Counted from the first letter of the stretch, positions 10,245-20,570 are shown. The stretch: 64,000 bases of DNA from Lachnospiraceae bacterium (GCA_021628825.1 JAJXRY010000001.1:1550001-1614000); one strand, 5' to 3'. Made by a program: numbers and translations. Notes: generated by a model not told the origin, from the sequence alone.

Positions 10245-10263
10245 TGTACCGCTAGTACAATGG
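10174..10263 (-). repeat. 85-bp duplicated junction/hairpin element, copy B
   Basis: Second copy of the element at 8943-9028. Here the small stem is perfect (CATTGTAC, 5-base loop, GTACAATG) and the large palindrome pairs CTCTCTTAAAAATGATTT with GAGATTATTTTAAGAGAG, followed by T7. Both copies place the ATGA of a downstream frame over the end of an upstream frame reading LAVQ-stop when run lengths are adjusted. Confidence 0.7.
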
Positions 10264-10360
10264 CTCTTGTAAATACTACTACGCTTTCCTTACTAAAAAC
10301 CTTTACAACTTCCGGTTCATGGGTAAAAAGAAGAAAAAGGTTGCTGTACCTTAAAGCAGA

Positions 10361-11303
10361 TCATGGTTGATCAAATTCTTTCACATCCATCATCAAATAA
10401 CCCTTCAGAATTTCTCCAATATCTTCATTCATGCAGACAGACTTTTCCCTTATTTCTTCCGGTGCATATGCTTCACTCTGGTTCAGACACACATAAAATG
10501 CATGTTGAAATGTGTTTGTCATCTGCCAAAACGGATATTTTATAATACCAGGGGTATTATATCCTACACCTAGTTCAAGGAACACTATTTTCTGCTTTTT
10601 ATGATCCTGTATAAATTTCTCGTACCGTTCTGCTGCCTGGTGCCATCCGTCATCTTCAACAAATGTCTGATCCGATCTGAGGTTCATGCTCATCGGCTTG
10701 CCGCAGTGTGGGCAATATGGAATCAGCCCCGTCGGAACCGTAAGCTTTATTTCTCCGTCTTCCGGTTTTTAGCAGCTCCCCGTCTTTTCATCTGGAATCC
10801 CTGACTCAGCACCATTTTTTTAATCGCATCTTCATTGTCATAAGTTTTCTTATGGCAAGGCTCACTACATTGAAACAGACCATAATCGCCCTGTGTATAA
10901 AAAGATTCTGTTTTTTTATCAAAACCGGCCTTCTGGAAACAATGATCCACATTTGTTGTCAGAACAAAATAATCTTTTTCTTTCACTAGCTCATACAGGT
11001 TCTGATATACCGGTTTTTGGCGCATCCATATAACGATTCACATAAATATATCTGCTCCAATATCCCCAGTGTTTTTCCAATGTTTTTATATGGATAGAAG
11101 CCACCTGAATACATATTCGAAAATCCATACTTTTTTCCTTAAAATCTGAAAAAAATATATTTTTCAAATCTTTCTCCGGTATATACAAATCCTGCAGATG
11201 TGGAAAGTCCTGCACCTGCCCCTATGATAACAGCATCTGCCTGACTGATTTTTTCTTTTATCTGTAATATCTTATCCGAGTAACTGTTTGTAGAGTCGTT
11301 CAT
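10361..11303 (-). CDS. Sir2-family NAD-dependent protein (frameshifts)
   Basis: A sirtuin-fold protein of about 300 residues using NAD for deacylation or ADP-ribosylation. Visible motifs: NAD-binding IIGAGAGLSTSAGF near the start, VLTTNVDHCFQKAGF with the catalytic His, and zinc-binding pairs FQCSEPC and PYCPHCG. The terminal Rossmann half contains FLELGVGYNTPGII. The TTNVDH form resembles macrodomain-linked sirtuins (SirTM) more than classical CobB, though no macrodomain gene is next to it. Frame breaks lie at T-runs near 11150 and in the 10750 and 11020 regions. It starts the minus-strand cluster that ends in RNA ligase and is divergent from the HxlR regulator. Confidence 0.75.
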
Positions 11304-11368
11304 CTTCCTCTTAGATTAAAATTAAATATAACAATAAAAAAAGGACGTTATATTAGGGAGGCGATCAT

Positions 11369-11691
11369 ATGTTAACAAAAGAAGAATTACCGGAATGTCC
11401 GGTTGCAACCACAGTTTCGCTCATCGGCAGTAAATGGAAATTGCTGATTATCCGAAATCTGCTGGAACGCCCCTGGCGATTCAATGAATTAAAGAAAAAA
11501 ATCTTGAAGGGATCAGTCAGAAAGTTCTCACCGACAGTTTGCGCTCCATGGAAGATGATGGTCTCATTATTCGCACAGTTTACCCGGAGGTTCCCCCCAG
11601 AGTTGAGTACAGTCTCAGCGAATTGGGACTTACTCTGAAACCTATTCTCGACTCAATGGTCGAATGGGGTAACGCCTATAAAAAAATGTAG
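11369..11691 (+). CDS. HxlR-family winged-helix regulator (one frameshift)
   Basis: About 107 residues after correcting one base at the A7 run near 11500. The signature is complete: CPVATTVSLIGSKWKLLIIR, LLERPWRFNELKK, then SQKVLTDSLRSMEDDGLI and a YSLSELG wing. HxlR proteins are dimeric regulators responding to electrophiles or redox state. A clear GGGAGGCGATC site precedes the ATG. It is divergent from the Sir2 gene with about 65 bases between, so it probably controls that cluster. Confidence 0.88.
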
Positions 11692-11716
11692 GAAGATTTT
11701 TTAACGGATTGAATAT

Positions 11717-11757
11717 GAAAGACCTATCGTGGATAATAACTCCACAATAGGTCTTTC
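11717..11757 (+). terminator. intrinsic terminator after hxlR-like gene
   Basis: Stem GAAAGACCTAT-GTGGA pairs with TCCAC-ATAGGTCTTTC around a TAATAAC loop, followed by TTC. It lies 25 bases after the HxlR stop and can also serve the convergent doc transcript. Confidence 0.8.
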
Positions 11758-11829
11758 TTCGTGTCTCCCAGAATATCCCTGGTCTCTATGTGATTGACTG
11801 ACTCATTGCTTTGCTCAATACTCTATCCA

Positions 11830-12206
11830 TCACACCTGATGCTCTAAGATCCATTTCAAAAGGTATTCGTATTCAAGGCTTCCATCCGCTATAGCAAGGA
11901 TCGTTTCATATAATTCCTTTTGCGTGTAATCGAGCTCAATACCATTTATGGCAAGGAAAACAAGCATTGCATGTGTGCCGATGCGTTTGTTTCCATCAAT
12001 CATACAATGATTTTTTATCAGTCCATATCCCAATCTTGCGACTTTGCCTGAAGCGTAGGATATAATTCTTCTCCACCAAAGGATTGAAACGGATTCTCTA
12101 ATGATGAATCCAAGAGATTATAATCTCTTACCCCATCGCTTCCGCCGTATTCTTCTATAAGCTGAGAATGGAGCATTAGTATTTGCTCTTTACTCAGTCT
12201 CTTCAT
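11830..12206 (-). CDS. doc: Doc-type death-on-curing toxin (one frameshift)
   Basis: Fic/Doc-fold toxin of about 124 residues that in the family phosphorylates EF-Tu. The catalytic motif is present as HCMIDGNKRIG, preceded by the Doc N-terminal IEEYGGSDGVRDYNLLDSSL and PFQSFGGEELYP. The frame is restored by one indel near 12030. Its ATG overlaps the antitoxin stop by four bases (ATGA), so it is translated with phd. The second half runs to a normal LLKWILEHQV end. Confidence 0.85.
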
Positions 12207-12445
12207 TTGGCAAGTACCTCATACGCTTCTTTATTTTTCTTTAGCAGTCTTTTTGATATGGCAAGCACATCCTCATCCGGTGCAACCGCACTTTCTTCCG
12301 CCTTACTAAACTCAATAACGAGATATCGCGGAACATTATTCTTAAGAATGACAGCTGTTCCTCTTTCATCAACAAGTTTAGTAACCTTGGAAAAATTTTG
12401 ATTTGCTTCCGTAATGGAAATCATTGTATTGGTATCTATCGTCAT
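12203..12445 (-). CDS. phd: Phd/YefM-family antitoxin
   Basis: An 80-residue antitoxin. The N-terminal Phd/YefM DNA-binding fold is clear (ISITEANQNFSKVTKLVDE, then GTAVILKNNVPRYLVI), and the C-terminal acidic/helical tail should block Doc. GGAGGTG lies eight bases before the ATG. It is intact and is followed by the overlapping doc gene. The pair should autoregulate through an operator at about 12450-12475. Confidence 0.88.
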   Translation of the reverse strand: MTIDTNTMISITEANQNFSKVTKLVDERGTAVILKNNVPRYLVIEFSKAEESAVAPDEDVLAISKRLLKKNKEAYEVLAK

Positions 12446-12476
12446 GTGAACACCTCCATTTCTTGACTATAGTATA

Positions 12477-12689
12477 TCACTTTTTATAGCTATAATTCAA
12501 CCTATAATTTTTAGTTGATCTGCCCTCATAATTGAAATAGTATATAAGAACATCCCACCTTTCAAAAACAAGATTCTCTGCATATCCTGACATTTCAAGC
12601 TTACGAAGAAACTCCTTCTGTGGTCTTGAGCAATAATCTATAATGGAATTATTTAATAACGTAGTAGGGATTCTTACCAAATCTAACTT
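12477..12689 (-). CDS. small hypothetical protein
   Basis: A possible 71-residue protein starting MKLDLVRIPTTLL, followed by aromatic and Tyr/Asn-rich residues. I do not recognise it. There is no good ribosome binding site, and it lies between the TA pair and decayed sequence, so it could be a remnant. Confidence 0.3.
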   Translation of the reverse strand, partial: KLDLVRIPTTLLNNSIIDYCSRPQKEFLRKLEMSGYAENLVFERWDVLIYYFNYEGRSTKNYRLNYSYKK

Positions 12690-12712
12690 CATAATAATCA
12701 TATGCTCTTTTT

Positions 12713-13034
12713 TTATATAAGCTCCTTATCCAAAAGGAAATCAATCACATTGATGTTCAAAATACCGTTATCATCATACCAACGCTTTCCAATATCTTTC
12801 CTTACCACAATTTAGGAAAGAATCTCCTGTAAGCGTAAATGGTCTGAGTTCTACTTCTGCTTTTTCATCAGTAGGCATTGCATACGCCGACTGGATATAG
12901 GTTCGTTTTCCTCCTGAATTTACGACAAAATCTATTTCCCTTGGAGTACGAATTGAATTGCCTTTTTCACTGAGTGTCCTTGCGTAAACAACACCAACAT
13001 CAACGAAAACTGCCTGATTGAATTGTCTACACAC
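12713..13034 (-). pseudogene. C-terminal remnant of an AAA/DUF4143 ATPase
   Basis: Only the C-terminal nuclease-like domain survives: REIDFVVNSGGKRTYIQSAY, then after a small indel IVVRKDIGKRWYDDNGI and NVIDFLLDKELI. It matches the end of the complete ATPase at 39264-40559 (VDFVVNQGGKRFYIQSAL). The Walker-bearing part is absent, so this is true loss, not a run-length error. Confidence 0.7.
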
Positions 13035-13068
13035 CGTGTCGACAATTTCAAGAAAAAAATCTTATAAA

Positions 13069-13509
13069 CTACTTCTTGAATTTATATCTTCCTTTTTCCA
13101 TGACCGGATACCGGTTCAATAATATCTGCCTGCACCAAATTGGAAAGAAGTTTTTGAAGCACCTGAACCTTTCAGCTCAAGAATTTCCATAACTGCACTT
13201 CTTCCAAACACCTCATCAAAAACCAAACTTTTCAAAGAGTCTATGGATATGAACCGTCGTTTTTACTGAGAAGTCGCTGCCTTTTTCGGAAAGTACACTT
13301 TCAATATCCACTGTTCGGTCTTGAATGTCCACTTTTGCATTCTCAATATCCGCTTTTGTATCCCCAATATCCTCTTTTGTATCCCCAATATCCACTTTTT
13401 CTTCGTTCAAAAGTCCACTTATATGGAGATTTCGATTATGAAGCTCATTTTTCTCGTTCAAAAGCAGATTTCTGAGAAATGCTTCCAGATTCCTGGCTAA
13501 ATACCCCAT
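13069..13509 (-). pseudogene. C-terminal part of a Fic-family protein with 7-residue repeats
   Basis: The fragment starts MGYLARNLEAFLRNLLLNE. It contains five heptads of the type DIGDTKV/DIENAKV (about 13290-13400) and ends, after indels near 13215, in a winged-helix-like FGRSAVMEILELKGSGASK...EPVSGHGKGRYKFKK tail. From memory this tail and the Asp-Ile repeats occur at the C-terminus of Firmicutes Fic proteins. No HPFxxGNGR catalytic core is present upstream, so it is a remnant or an orphan domain. Confidence 0.5.
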
Positions 13510-13518
13510 CTTACTTTG

Positions 13519-14874
13519 TTATTCCGCTTCTTCCTCTGCATGGAAACCGGACATAAACCTTTTGAGCAGGAAAGAGCAAAAGTATGGGAAGGTATATATT
13601 TTGTCCTCATGTCCAATATTGTTTTTTTGACAGCTTGATACCGTATCGGACATCTGGGTAATGTTCGGAGGCAATCAGTGTTTTCATGGATTTTGCACGT
13701 CCACTCTTTGCCTTAACCTCAACGGGAATCAGGGATGCTGCTGAACGAATAAAAGAAATCTGCTTCCAATGTGGAATTATCCTTCTTGTAATAGAACAGC
13801 TTATACCCTTGCTTAATTAGGGCTTCACTCACCATATTTTCGTAGAGTGCTCCCTTATAAACCCCAAGATTCTTGTTGGCTCTTAAATCTTCCTGAGATT
13901 CATCGTCCAGCATCGACACCAAAAGACCTGTATCGGAAAAATACAACTTAAAGGTGTCCGGCTCGTAATTGCCGCCAAGAGGCAGTTCGGGAAACTCCAT
14001 GCAGTAGCAGATATTTACCATACCGGCATCGCAGAGCCACTCAGCACACCCCCTGTAATCCCGAAATCTTGCGCCGGAGGCCACCTTGGAAATCTGGAAT
14101 TTCTTGTTTTCTCTGGCAAGCTGAGGTGCAACCCGATTAAATACATTGATAATCCTTGTCTGATCAACGCCAGAGGCATATTTGCGAATGTCCTCTTTAT
14201 AGTCTGCAATAAGCTGTTTTTGTATATCAAGCGTGCCCTCAAAGGTATTTCTTTCGATATACTCACGGACAACCGCAGGCATACCGCCAAGGATATTATA
14301 GTCCAAGAACAGGGAATGGAAAACATCCATCTCCAATTCACTGAAAGGTATAAATGCTTTCATGTGGGAAAGCAGGTTTTCCACTGTTTCATTTCCATAG
14401 CCTTTTGCCCACAAAAACTCTTCAAAATCCATGGAGAACATCTCGTAGTCCTTTTTGTATCCTACGCTGTTGCTTTTCAATTTTTTTGTAATTGACACCC
14501 AGCATGGATCCGCTGCAAATCACATCAAAGCGACCATCAATACAAAAGAATTTAAGAGATGTAGCGATTTCCGGAAATTCTGTAATCTCATCAAAAAATA
14601 TAAGTGTTTTCCCGGGCACGAATTTTTTTGACGGGTCAATCAGTGAAATGTTTTTAATAATGTCGGCGGCCTCATAACCATCGGCAATAATGCCCTTGTA
14701 TTTCTTATCACGAACAAAGTTTACCTCAATGATGCTCTCATAATGCTCTTTGGCAAAGTGCAGAATGGATTCCGTCTTTCCGATTTGTCTGCTTCCCTTA
14801 ATAATAAGCGGTTTTCTGTTTTTATCCGCTTTCCACTCCTCAAGAAAGAAGTCAACCTTTCTTTTCAAATACAT
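13519..14874 (-). CDS. AAA+ ATPase with DUF4143 nuclease-like domain (frameshifts)
   Basis: A full-length archaeal-type ATPase/DUF4143 protein of about 440 residues. Walker A is IIKGSRQIGKTES and Walker B is TLIFFDEITEFPE. A sensor-like VICSGSMLGV and the DUF4143 region (YNILGGMPAVVREY, LYFSDTGLLVSML, ALYENMVSEALIKQGY) follow. The C-terminal PD-(D/E)XK-like motif reads LEADFF...IPVEVKAKSGRAKSMK. Frame changes at about 14475, 13740 and 13630 are at runs. A GGGGGATG site precedes the ATG at 14874. The family is widespread and poorly understood, and is sometimes linked to toxin or mobile-element functions. Confidence 0.8.
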
Positions 14875-14984
14875 AGTAATCATCCCCCACAAAAAGTGTT
14901 CAGTCTTATTATACACAAATCATGTGTGATTATCAATTCTGTTTTCACATTTCATGAGCGAATTATTCAACACTTCACACATTT

Positions 14985-15300
14985 TTAGACGATCATCACG
15001 GTATGGCGCAACTCTTTATCCTCATGCACCACGCCGACAGCGATATAATGTACCTCGTCAAGCACCGCCTCTAAGATGCACTCAAAGAAGTCATAAGCTC
15101 TAAGTGGAATTAACACATTTTTTGTATATCTGATTATCAAACGAATTCCGACATGCGCCACAAAAACGCACAAAAAGCACCACAAACCTTTATTTCTCCT
15201 AAGGAATCGATATCGAAGTCAGGTCTCTGGGTGATGCCGCTGTTCACGACCTCAACGGCCTTATCTACGACCTCATCGTAGGATCTGCCATTTTCCATCC
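14985..15300 (-). pseudogene. fragmentary unknown ORFs
   Basis: Two short frames are legible. One starts at MENGRSYDEVVDKAV and runs to DIDSLGEIK; the other ends in LRAYDFFECILEAVLDEV and ELRHTVMIV. They may be ends of one gene whose middle is missing. I cannot assign a family. Confidence 0.3.
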
Positions 15301-15318
15301 CAGATACCCTGCTTACAT

Positions 15319-15871
15319 TTACACCCCTACAGAAAATGTGGGCATGCTGTCATATACTTCTCTAAGTGGGCTCCAATTCTTTAAATCAAAGCCATCGTCT
15401 TCTTTATCGTCCGCATCAGGAAAAATATCTCCGCTTTCTTTTCCCTCTTCAACTGTATTCGGGAGTTTCTCATAAGCACCTGATTTATGAAATTCTGTCG
15501 AAATACGGTTGACAGCCGCAAAGATGTACTCCCTATCAGGATCATTTTTTGATATGCCACTTAGGGCAGAAGATATGATCCGGTCAGCCTCTTCCTTGCT
15601 CTTTGCATGCTTTAGCTGTTCTTCTACAGCTTCTGCCATTCTTTGTACCCTCAAAGCATGTGCGTACATGATGGGATTGGTTTTTCTTAAATAATCCATT
15701 TCCTTCTGCGAAAGCTTTTTCCCCGACTGAAGCTTGGCAGTTATCTGGGCATCCATCCTTGAGCGGTCTTCTTCAGACATCTTTTCTACGTCATTTCCGC
15801 TTTCTAAGATATACTGAGCCAGTTCTTTTTGTAGTCGTAATCTTTTTAGGCTCTTCCTTTTTTAGATTCAT
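15319..15871 (-). CDS. uncharacterised helical protein (one frameshift)
   Basis: After one indel near 15845 the frame starts MNLKKEEPKKITTT and continues through SGKKLSQKEMDYLRKTNP, a long charged helical middle (VQRMAEAVEEQLKHAKSKEE) and a short acidic tail ending SMPTFSVGV. I have seen similar proteins in Firmicutes mobile and prophage regions, without known function. It is soluble, lacks a signal peptide and may form coiled coil. Confidence 0.5.
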
Positions 15872-16293
15872 GCAAATATTCATAAGGCTTCTCCAAATAT
15901 ATGTAATACGATGTTTATCCTCAAAAGAAAAAGCGCATTTTTCAATGAAATTCAATCCATTGAAAAACACGCTTCCATCGCTACTTGTTATATCGGCAGA
16001 TTATATAGTTTCCTTAAGCCTTACATTCGTTTGGGGCTGCAAGGCTATCCATTCAACTCCGCCTGAGTTTACTTTGTAAATAACATAAGTCCCTTTAAAT
16101 AAAAAGCGGGAGATGATCATATAATTCTGTAGCCTCGACTAATTTAGTATCCATATGAAGCATTTCAGTAAGATATTTTTTTCCATAACGCATCCTTTTT
16201 TTAATTTGTAAACCATTTTTTTATTTACAAATCAAATATGGCATAATGGCTATATATGCTCGAAAAACCACATGGGAAGGGAGTGGCAAACCG
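15872..16293. other. gene-poor left edge of the tet(W) element
   Basis: I see no supported gene in this interval. A 32-codon minus-strand frame starting MRYGKKYLTEML (about 16090-16190) has no ribosome binding site or family. The right part holds the palindrome described separately. The left border of the mobilizable element probably lies in or near this stretch. Confidence 0.4.
16205..16231. promoter_or_regulatory. palindromic operator upstream of XRE gene
   Basis: TTTGTAAA (16205-16212) and TTTACAAA (16224-16231) form a perfect 8-bp inverted repeat around an 11-base AT spacer. It lies about 65 bases before the XRE start and suits autoregulation by that protein. Confidence 0.5.
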
Positions 16294-17114
16294 ATGAAAG
16301 ACCATGTTTCCTTGCAGGAACGCCTGAAAGATTTACGGGTGGAACAGGGCTTGAATCTGGAAGAACTGGCGGAAAAACCGGCATTTCAAAATCTGCTTTA
16401 GCCAGCTATGAAAATGAAGAAAACGGAAATAAAGAAATCAATCACGGCAACCTTATCACACTGGCAGACTTTTATCAGGTGTCCGTTGACTATCTGTTCT
16501 GCCGGACAGAAAACCGAGAGCAGATAAATACCCCGCTGTCCGAACTGCATTTGACCGATGAAGCTGTGGTGCTTCTGAAAAGCGGACGGATCAATAACCG
16601 GCTGCTGTGTGAGATGATTTCCCACGAAAAATTTGCGGAGCTGATGGCTGACGCAGAAATCTATGTGGACGGAATGGCTACCATGCGCTTCCATGACACA
16701 AACAGCTCACTGGCTGCTTTACGGGCTATGATACTGGAAGAACATCCCGAAGCTACGGCAGACCGGGCAATCAAAGTATTGGAAGCCTGTCAGGTAGAGG
16801 AAGAAGATTTCTTCTGCCATGTGACGCACAAAACATGGGATGCCATTCTCCACGACATACGCAAGGCGCACGAAAATGACAGTGAAAGTGCGCCGGATAC
16901 CACGCCCGCCGATGAACTGATACGGGAAGTACAAAAGGCCATGCAATCCCCCGGCGATAGGGTGCAGGAATTTCTGGAAATCTTCTGCAAGGCGTTTCAG
17001 CTTAAATATAAGCGGCTCACAGATGAGGAAAGAACGACCCTGAAAAGGCTGTTCAAAAGATCGCCGCTGATAAAACATTCCGGTATGAACTTCCGGCGCA
17101 GGCCGTGGAAATGA
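16294..17114 (+). CDS. XRE-family regulator of the mobilizable element (one frameshift)
   Basis: A ~275-residue regulator. The true start is ATG 16294 (MKDHVSLQERLKDLRVEQGL), and restoring one A near 16370 joins it to the long frame. The N-terminal HTH reads LNLEELAEKTGISKSALASYE, then FYQVSVDYLFCRTE. The C-terminal ~190 residues are helical (LLKSGRINNRLLCEMISHE; FLEIFCKAFQLKYKRLTDEE) and typical of regulators carried by Tn1549-like elements. It is the only plus-strand gene of the element and faces inward at its left end. Confidence 0.8.
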
Positions 17115-17158
17115 AAACTGCCGTTGTGGGAATGGTTGTTCCTGCAACGGCAGTTTGA

Positions 17159-17922
17159 TTATATATGAATTTGGAAATCCTGAAACTTAAACAATCCATT
17201 TCCCTGTTTGAGTTTTCCGGCTCTCTCTAATTGTGCAAATCCGGCTTCAATATCGGCTATCAAAGAAACGGGAATATCCAACTGATGGTGTCCGGGCAGA
17301 ACTTTTTTTATATTGTATTTCCGTATTCGCCTTATAGATTGATAGAATAGCTTCGGGTCGGTAGTTGGGTAAAATGCGTCCAGGCTTCCCTTGTATATCA
17401 AATCCCCGGAATACAAATAGTTTCGTTCTGGTTCGTAAAAGCAACAATGTCCGGGAGAATGTCCCGGCGTGTGAACAACTTGAATTTCCCGCCCGCCTAA
17501 ATTTAGAAAATCGCCATCGTGTAAAATTCTTTGTGGGATACCTTGAAAAATCTGATAAGCGTTAATATCAAAATCTCTTGGAAAATCACAAGGAAGCCTT
17601 GTCAAATTATTCTTCACAACTTGCAATGGTATCGGAAACCTGACCGATAGCCAGTCCTTTTCCGCTTCATGTACGGCGATATTATCAAAATACTTATGCC
17701 CGCCAATGTGATCCCAATGAACATGAGTTGTAACTGTCATAACAGGCAGCTTTGTCAGAGAGTCCACAATTTTTTCTGATGTTGGAAACGCCTAAACCTG
17801 TATCAATGAGAATAGCATTTTTCCCCACATAATAGATAACAATGTGTTTCTTCCCAGTGCTTGTATTCGCTAATAGAGAATGTATCACGGTCTATTTGCT
17901 CAATGGTAAACCAATTATCCAT
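17159..17922 (-). CDS. MBL-fold metallohydrolase (two frameshifts)
   Basis: A zinc hydrolase of about 253 residues. The metal motif is THVHWDHIGG, with later ligands in TPGHSPGHC, YLYSGDLIYKG and LPGHHQLD. The N-terminus starts MDNWFTIEQID and is joined to the rest by correcting A-runs near 17790 and 17830. The substrate is unknown; the sequence is closer to glyoxalase II/AHL-lactonase-like enzymes than to beta-lactamases. It is cargo-like, with lower GC than the recombination genes nearby. Confidence 0.8.
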
Positions 17923-17938
17923 TTTCCACTCTCTTTTT

Positions 17939-18354
17939 TTACTTGCGAATGACCATTTTCATGCCAGAACCGCAAAAGTCATTCGGAATCCGTTTGAAGC
18001 CCAGTTTTTTTCATAAAACGGCTCTTTTCCTTTTTCTGAAATCAACTGGATACTGGTTCGTCCTCCGTCTGGCAGCTCCTTAGTGGTATATTCTATAAGC
18101 ATACTGACAATTTTGCTTCCAATCCCTTTCCCTTGATAAACAGGATTGACTACAATATCAGCTATTACCAGATACATACCGTCGCCTATCAATCTGCCCA
18201 TCCCAACAGCCTGACTACTTTCAAAAACTGCAACGGTATATAAGCTATTACTCAATGCAGCCTGTGTCTGCTCTTTAGAAAAGTTAGTCCATCCAACGCT
18301 TTCCCTCAGTCGGCAATAATCTTCATAGCATAATACATTTTCCTGATACTCCAT
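17939..18354 (-). CDS. GNAT-family N-acetyltransferase (C-terminal frameshift)
   Basis: About 138 residues. The acetyl-CoA binding motif A is ADIVVNPVYQGKGIGSKIV, and motif B is GKEPFYEK-LGF after correcting an A7 run near 18005. The restored end reads FCGSGMKMVIRK. The substrate is unknown. It lies 17 bases from the MBL gene in the same direction, so the two are probably co-transcribed. Confidence 0.8.
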
Positions 18355-18369
18355 ATCTTGTGTTTCCTC

Positions 18370-18585
18370 CTATGAATCTTTTTCGTCCTGTTTCAACTCA
18401 ATCACATCCAAAATCCCACAATTCAGGGTTTCACAAATCTTCGTCAGCGTTTCCATGCTGATATGCTTGCCCTTGCCCATGTTGGCGATCATGTTGGTGG
18501 TAAGACCGGCGGCCAGCCGCAAGTCCTCTTTCCTCATGCTGCGATCCTTTAGGGTATTCCATAGCGGCTGATAGCTGATGTGCAT
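18370..18585 (-). CDS. small XRE regulator
   Basis: A 71-residue Cro-like protein (LWNTLKDRSMRKEDLRLAAG, then LTTNMIANMGKGKHISMETL, ICETLNCGILDVIEL). It is the same subfamily as the regulator at 60570-60783 that heads the BREX operon. It sits just before the GNAT gene, likely in one transcript. Confidence 0.85.
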   Translation of the reverse strand: MHISYQPLWNTLKDRSMRKEDLRLAAGLTTNMIANMGKGKHISMETLTKICETLNCGILDVIELKQDEKDS

Positions 18586-18806
18586 AGGCGTCCCACCTCT
18601 CTTTCCATCGTCATGTGTTCTGCACCCATTATATCAGAATTCTTGTGTTTCCACAATATTTCTTGACACAACCGCCGGTTCCGTCTGGATTGTGCTTTTC
18701 CTTTCTTTTCTTGATTACATCTACTTAGCCATAAGCTGCTTAATGCCCTGTGACTTTGCTTATGTGTGATAAAGAAGTAATAGAAGTGCAAAAAATTTTG
18801 CCGTTC

Positions 18807-20459
18807 CTATCCGGCACTTGGCCATTGTGTCGGATAGGTCGGACGGTTATTCCGGCAATCAATCTTGCCGACAAAGCTGTAATAAATCTCAATGTCCTGC
18901 CTGCGGATGCCGTTCTCGTCATAGCTGCACTCATGCACGACGATTTTCTCAATCATCTCCCGCAAGAGGGTGGGGGTCAATTCCTCAAAGGCAAGGTGCT
19001 TTCGGACGATACCCATAAACTTTTCCGCATTGACGGTGGCGGCCTGCGACTTGGAAAGTTCCTCCTGCAAAGCGGCGGCGCGGTCTTTCAGTTCCCGCTG
19101 TTCCTGCTCATAGTCTGCCGACAGTTCCATGAAACGCTCGTCGCTGATTTTGCCGTTCACATTGTCCTCATACAGCCGCTTGATAATGCGGCTCACTTCG
19201 GAAATGCGCTCCTGCGCCTGTTCAAGCTGCTTGGTGGCTGCGGCGGTCTTTCTCTTGCCGCCGATCTCGTTCTGCTGGATAAGCAGCTTCACAAAGCGGC
19301 TCTCATGCTTGGCGGCATACTCGGTCATTTGCCGGAGATTGGAGAGGACACCGGCGGTCAACAGGTCGGTGCGGATAAAGTGCGCCGTACAGTCACGGGT
19401 GCGCTTCTTGTAGCTGCCGCAGATGTAACAGTCCTGCTTACGGGTCTTGTTCTGATACCGCTGCTGGTACATCACATGGCCGCAGTCGGCGCAGAACAGC
19501 ATACCGGAGAACAGCCCCACTTCATCATAGCGGTTCGGGCGTTTGCGCTGCTTGCGTAACTCCTGCACGCGCTCCCATGTTTCCCGGTCTATGATAGGCT
19601 CATGGTGGTTCTCAAATGGCCTGCTTCTCGATGGGGTTCTCTACGCTGTGCTTGGTCTTGTAAGAGGGCTTCTCCGTCTTGAAGTTTACCAGACAGCCGG
19701 TGTACTCCCGGTTTTCGAGGATATGAACGACGGTGTTCGTCGCCCATTTGCACTCATAGCCGGGGTGGTAGCGGCGGGTGCTGCCCGTCCTGCGGTATTC
19801 CAGCGTCCCCGGCGTGGGGATTTGCTGCTCCGTAAGCATACGGGCAATCTTGGTCGGGCCATTCCCGGCAAGGCAAAGCTGGTATATCTGCTGGACAACC
19901 GGCGCGGTTTCCTCGTCAACGATATAGTTCTCGTCCTCGTCCATGAGATAGCCATATACCGGCTTGCTGGTAACGGGCTTGCCGCTCATGCCTTTTGCTC
20001 GTTTTACTGCCTTGATTTTCTTGCTCGTATCTCTCACCAGCCATTCGTTGAACAGATTTCGCAGAGGGGTAAAATCGTTGTCCATGCCGCCGTTTGCGCT
20101 GTCCACATTGTCGTTGACAGCGATAAACCGCACTCCCTTTTGAGGGAACAGCATTTCCGTGTAAAACCCTACCTGCAAGTAGTTTCGCCTTAACCGGCTC
20201 ATGTCCTTGACGATGACCGTACCCACTTTCCCAGCTTCAATGTCTGCAAGCATGGCTTGAAAACCGGGTCTTTGAAGTTCGCGCCGGAATAGCCGTCGTC
20301 GGTGTACCAGCGCAGATTGGTAAAGCCGTTCTGCTTGGCGTAGGTTTCCAAAATCCTTTTCTGGTTCGATATGGAATTGCTCTCGCCTTGCAACTCGTCC
20401 TCATGGGACAATCTCGGATAAAGGGCGGTAATGAGGTTTTGGGTGGCTTGTCTTAACAT
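18807..20459 (-). CDS. large serine recombinase (TndX/TnpX-like, DUF4368), frameshifts
   Basis: About 550 residues. The N-terminal resolvase domain (ITALYPRLSHEDELQGES, with catalytic Ser in the NSISNQK region) continues across a junction near 20230 (VGTVIVKDMSRLRRNYL). The recombinase domain follows (KPVYGYLMDEDENYIV), then the zinc-beta ribbon (FSGMLFCADCGHVM, YICGSYKK) and a coiled coil with the DUF4368 tail (EIYYSFVGKID). These enzymes excise and integrate the element between short sites with a GA-type core. Frame breaks near 20230 and 19600 fall outside the active-site residues. Confidence 0.88.
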
Positions 20460-20570
20460 AAAATCCTCCGTTTCCGACAGCCAGCCCCACTATTCCGTGG
20501 TTTCATTGTACCACGGAACAGGGCTGGTTGTATAGCGGCAAAAGTGTCAAATCTGCTTCTTTACAGCTTA

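Noticed and set aside
18750..20193. Long plus-strand ORFs opposite the serine recombinase
   Set aside because: GC-rich antisense shadows; the rec motifs on the minus strand and its frame explain the sequence.
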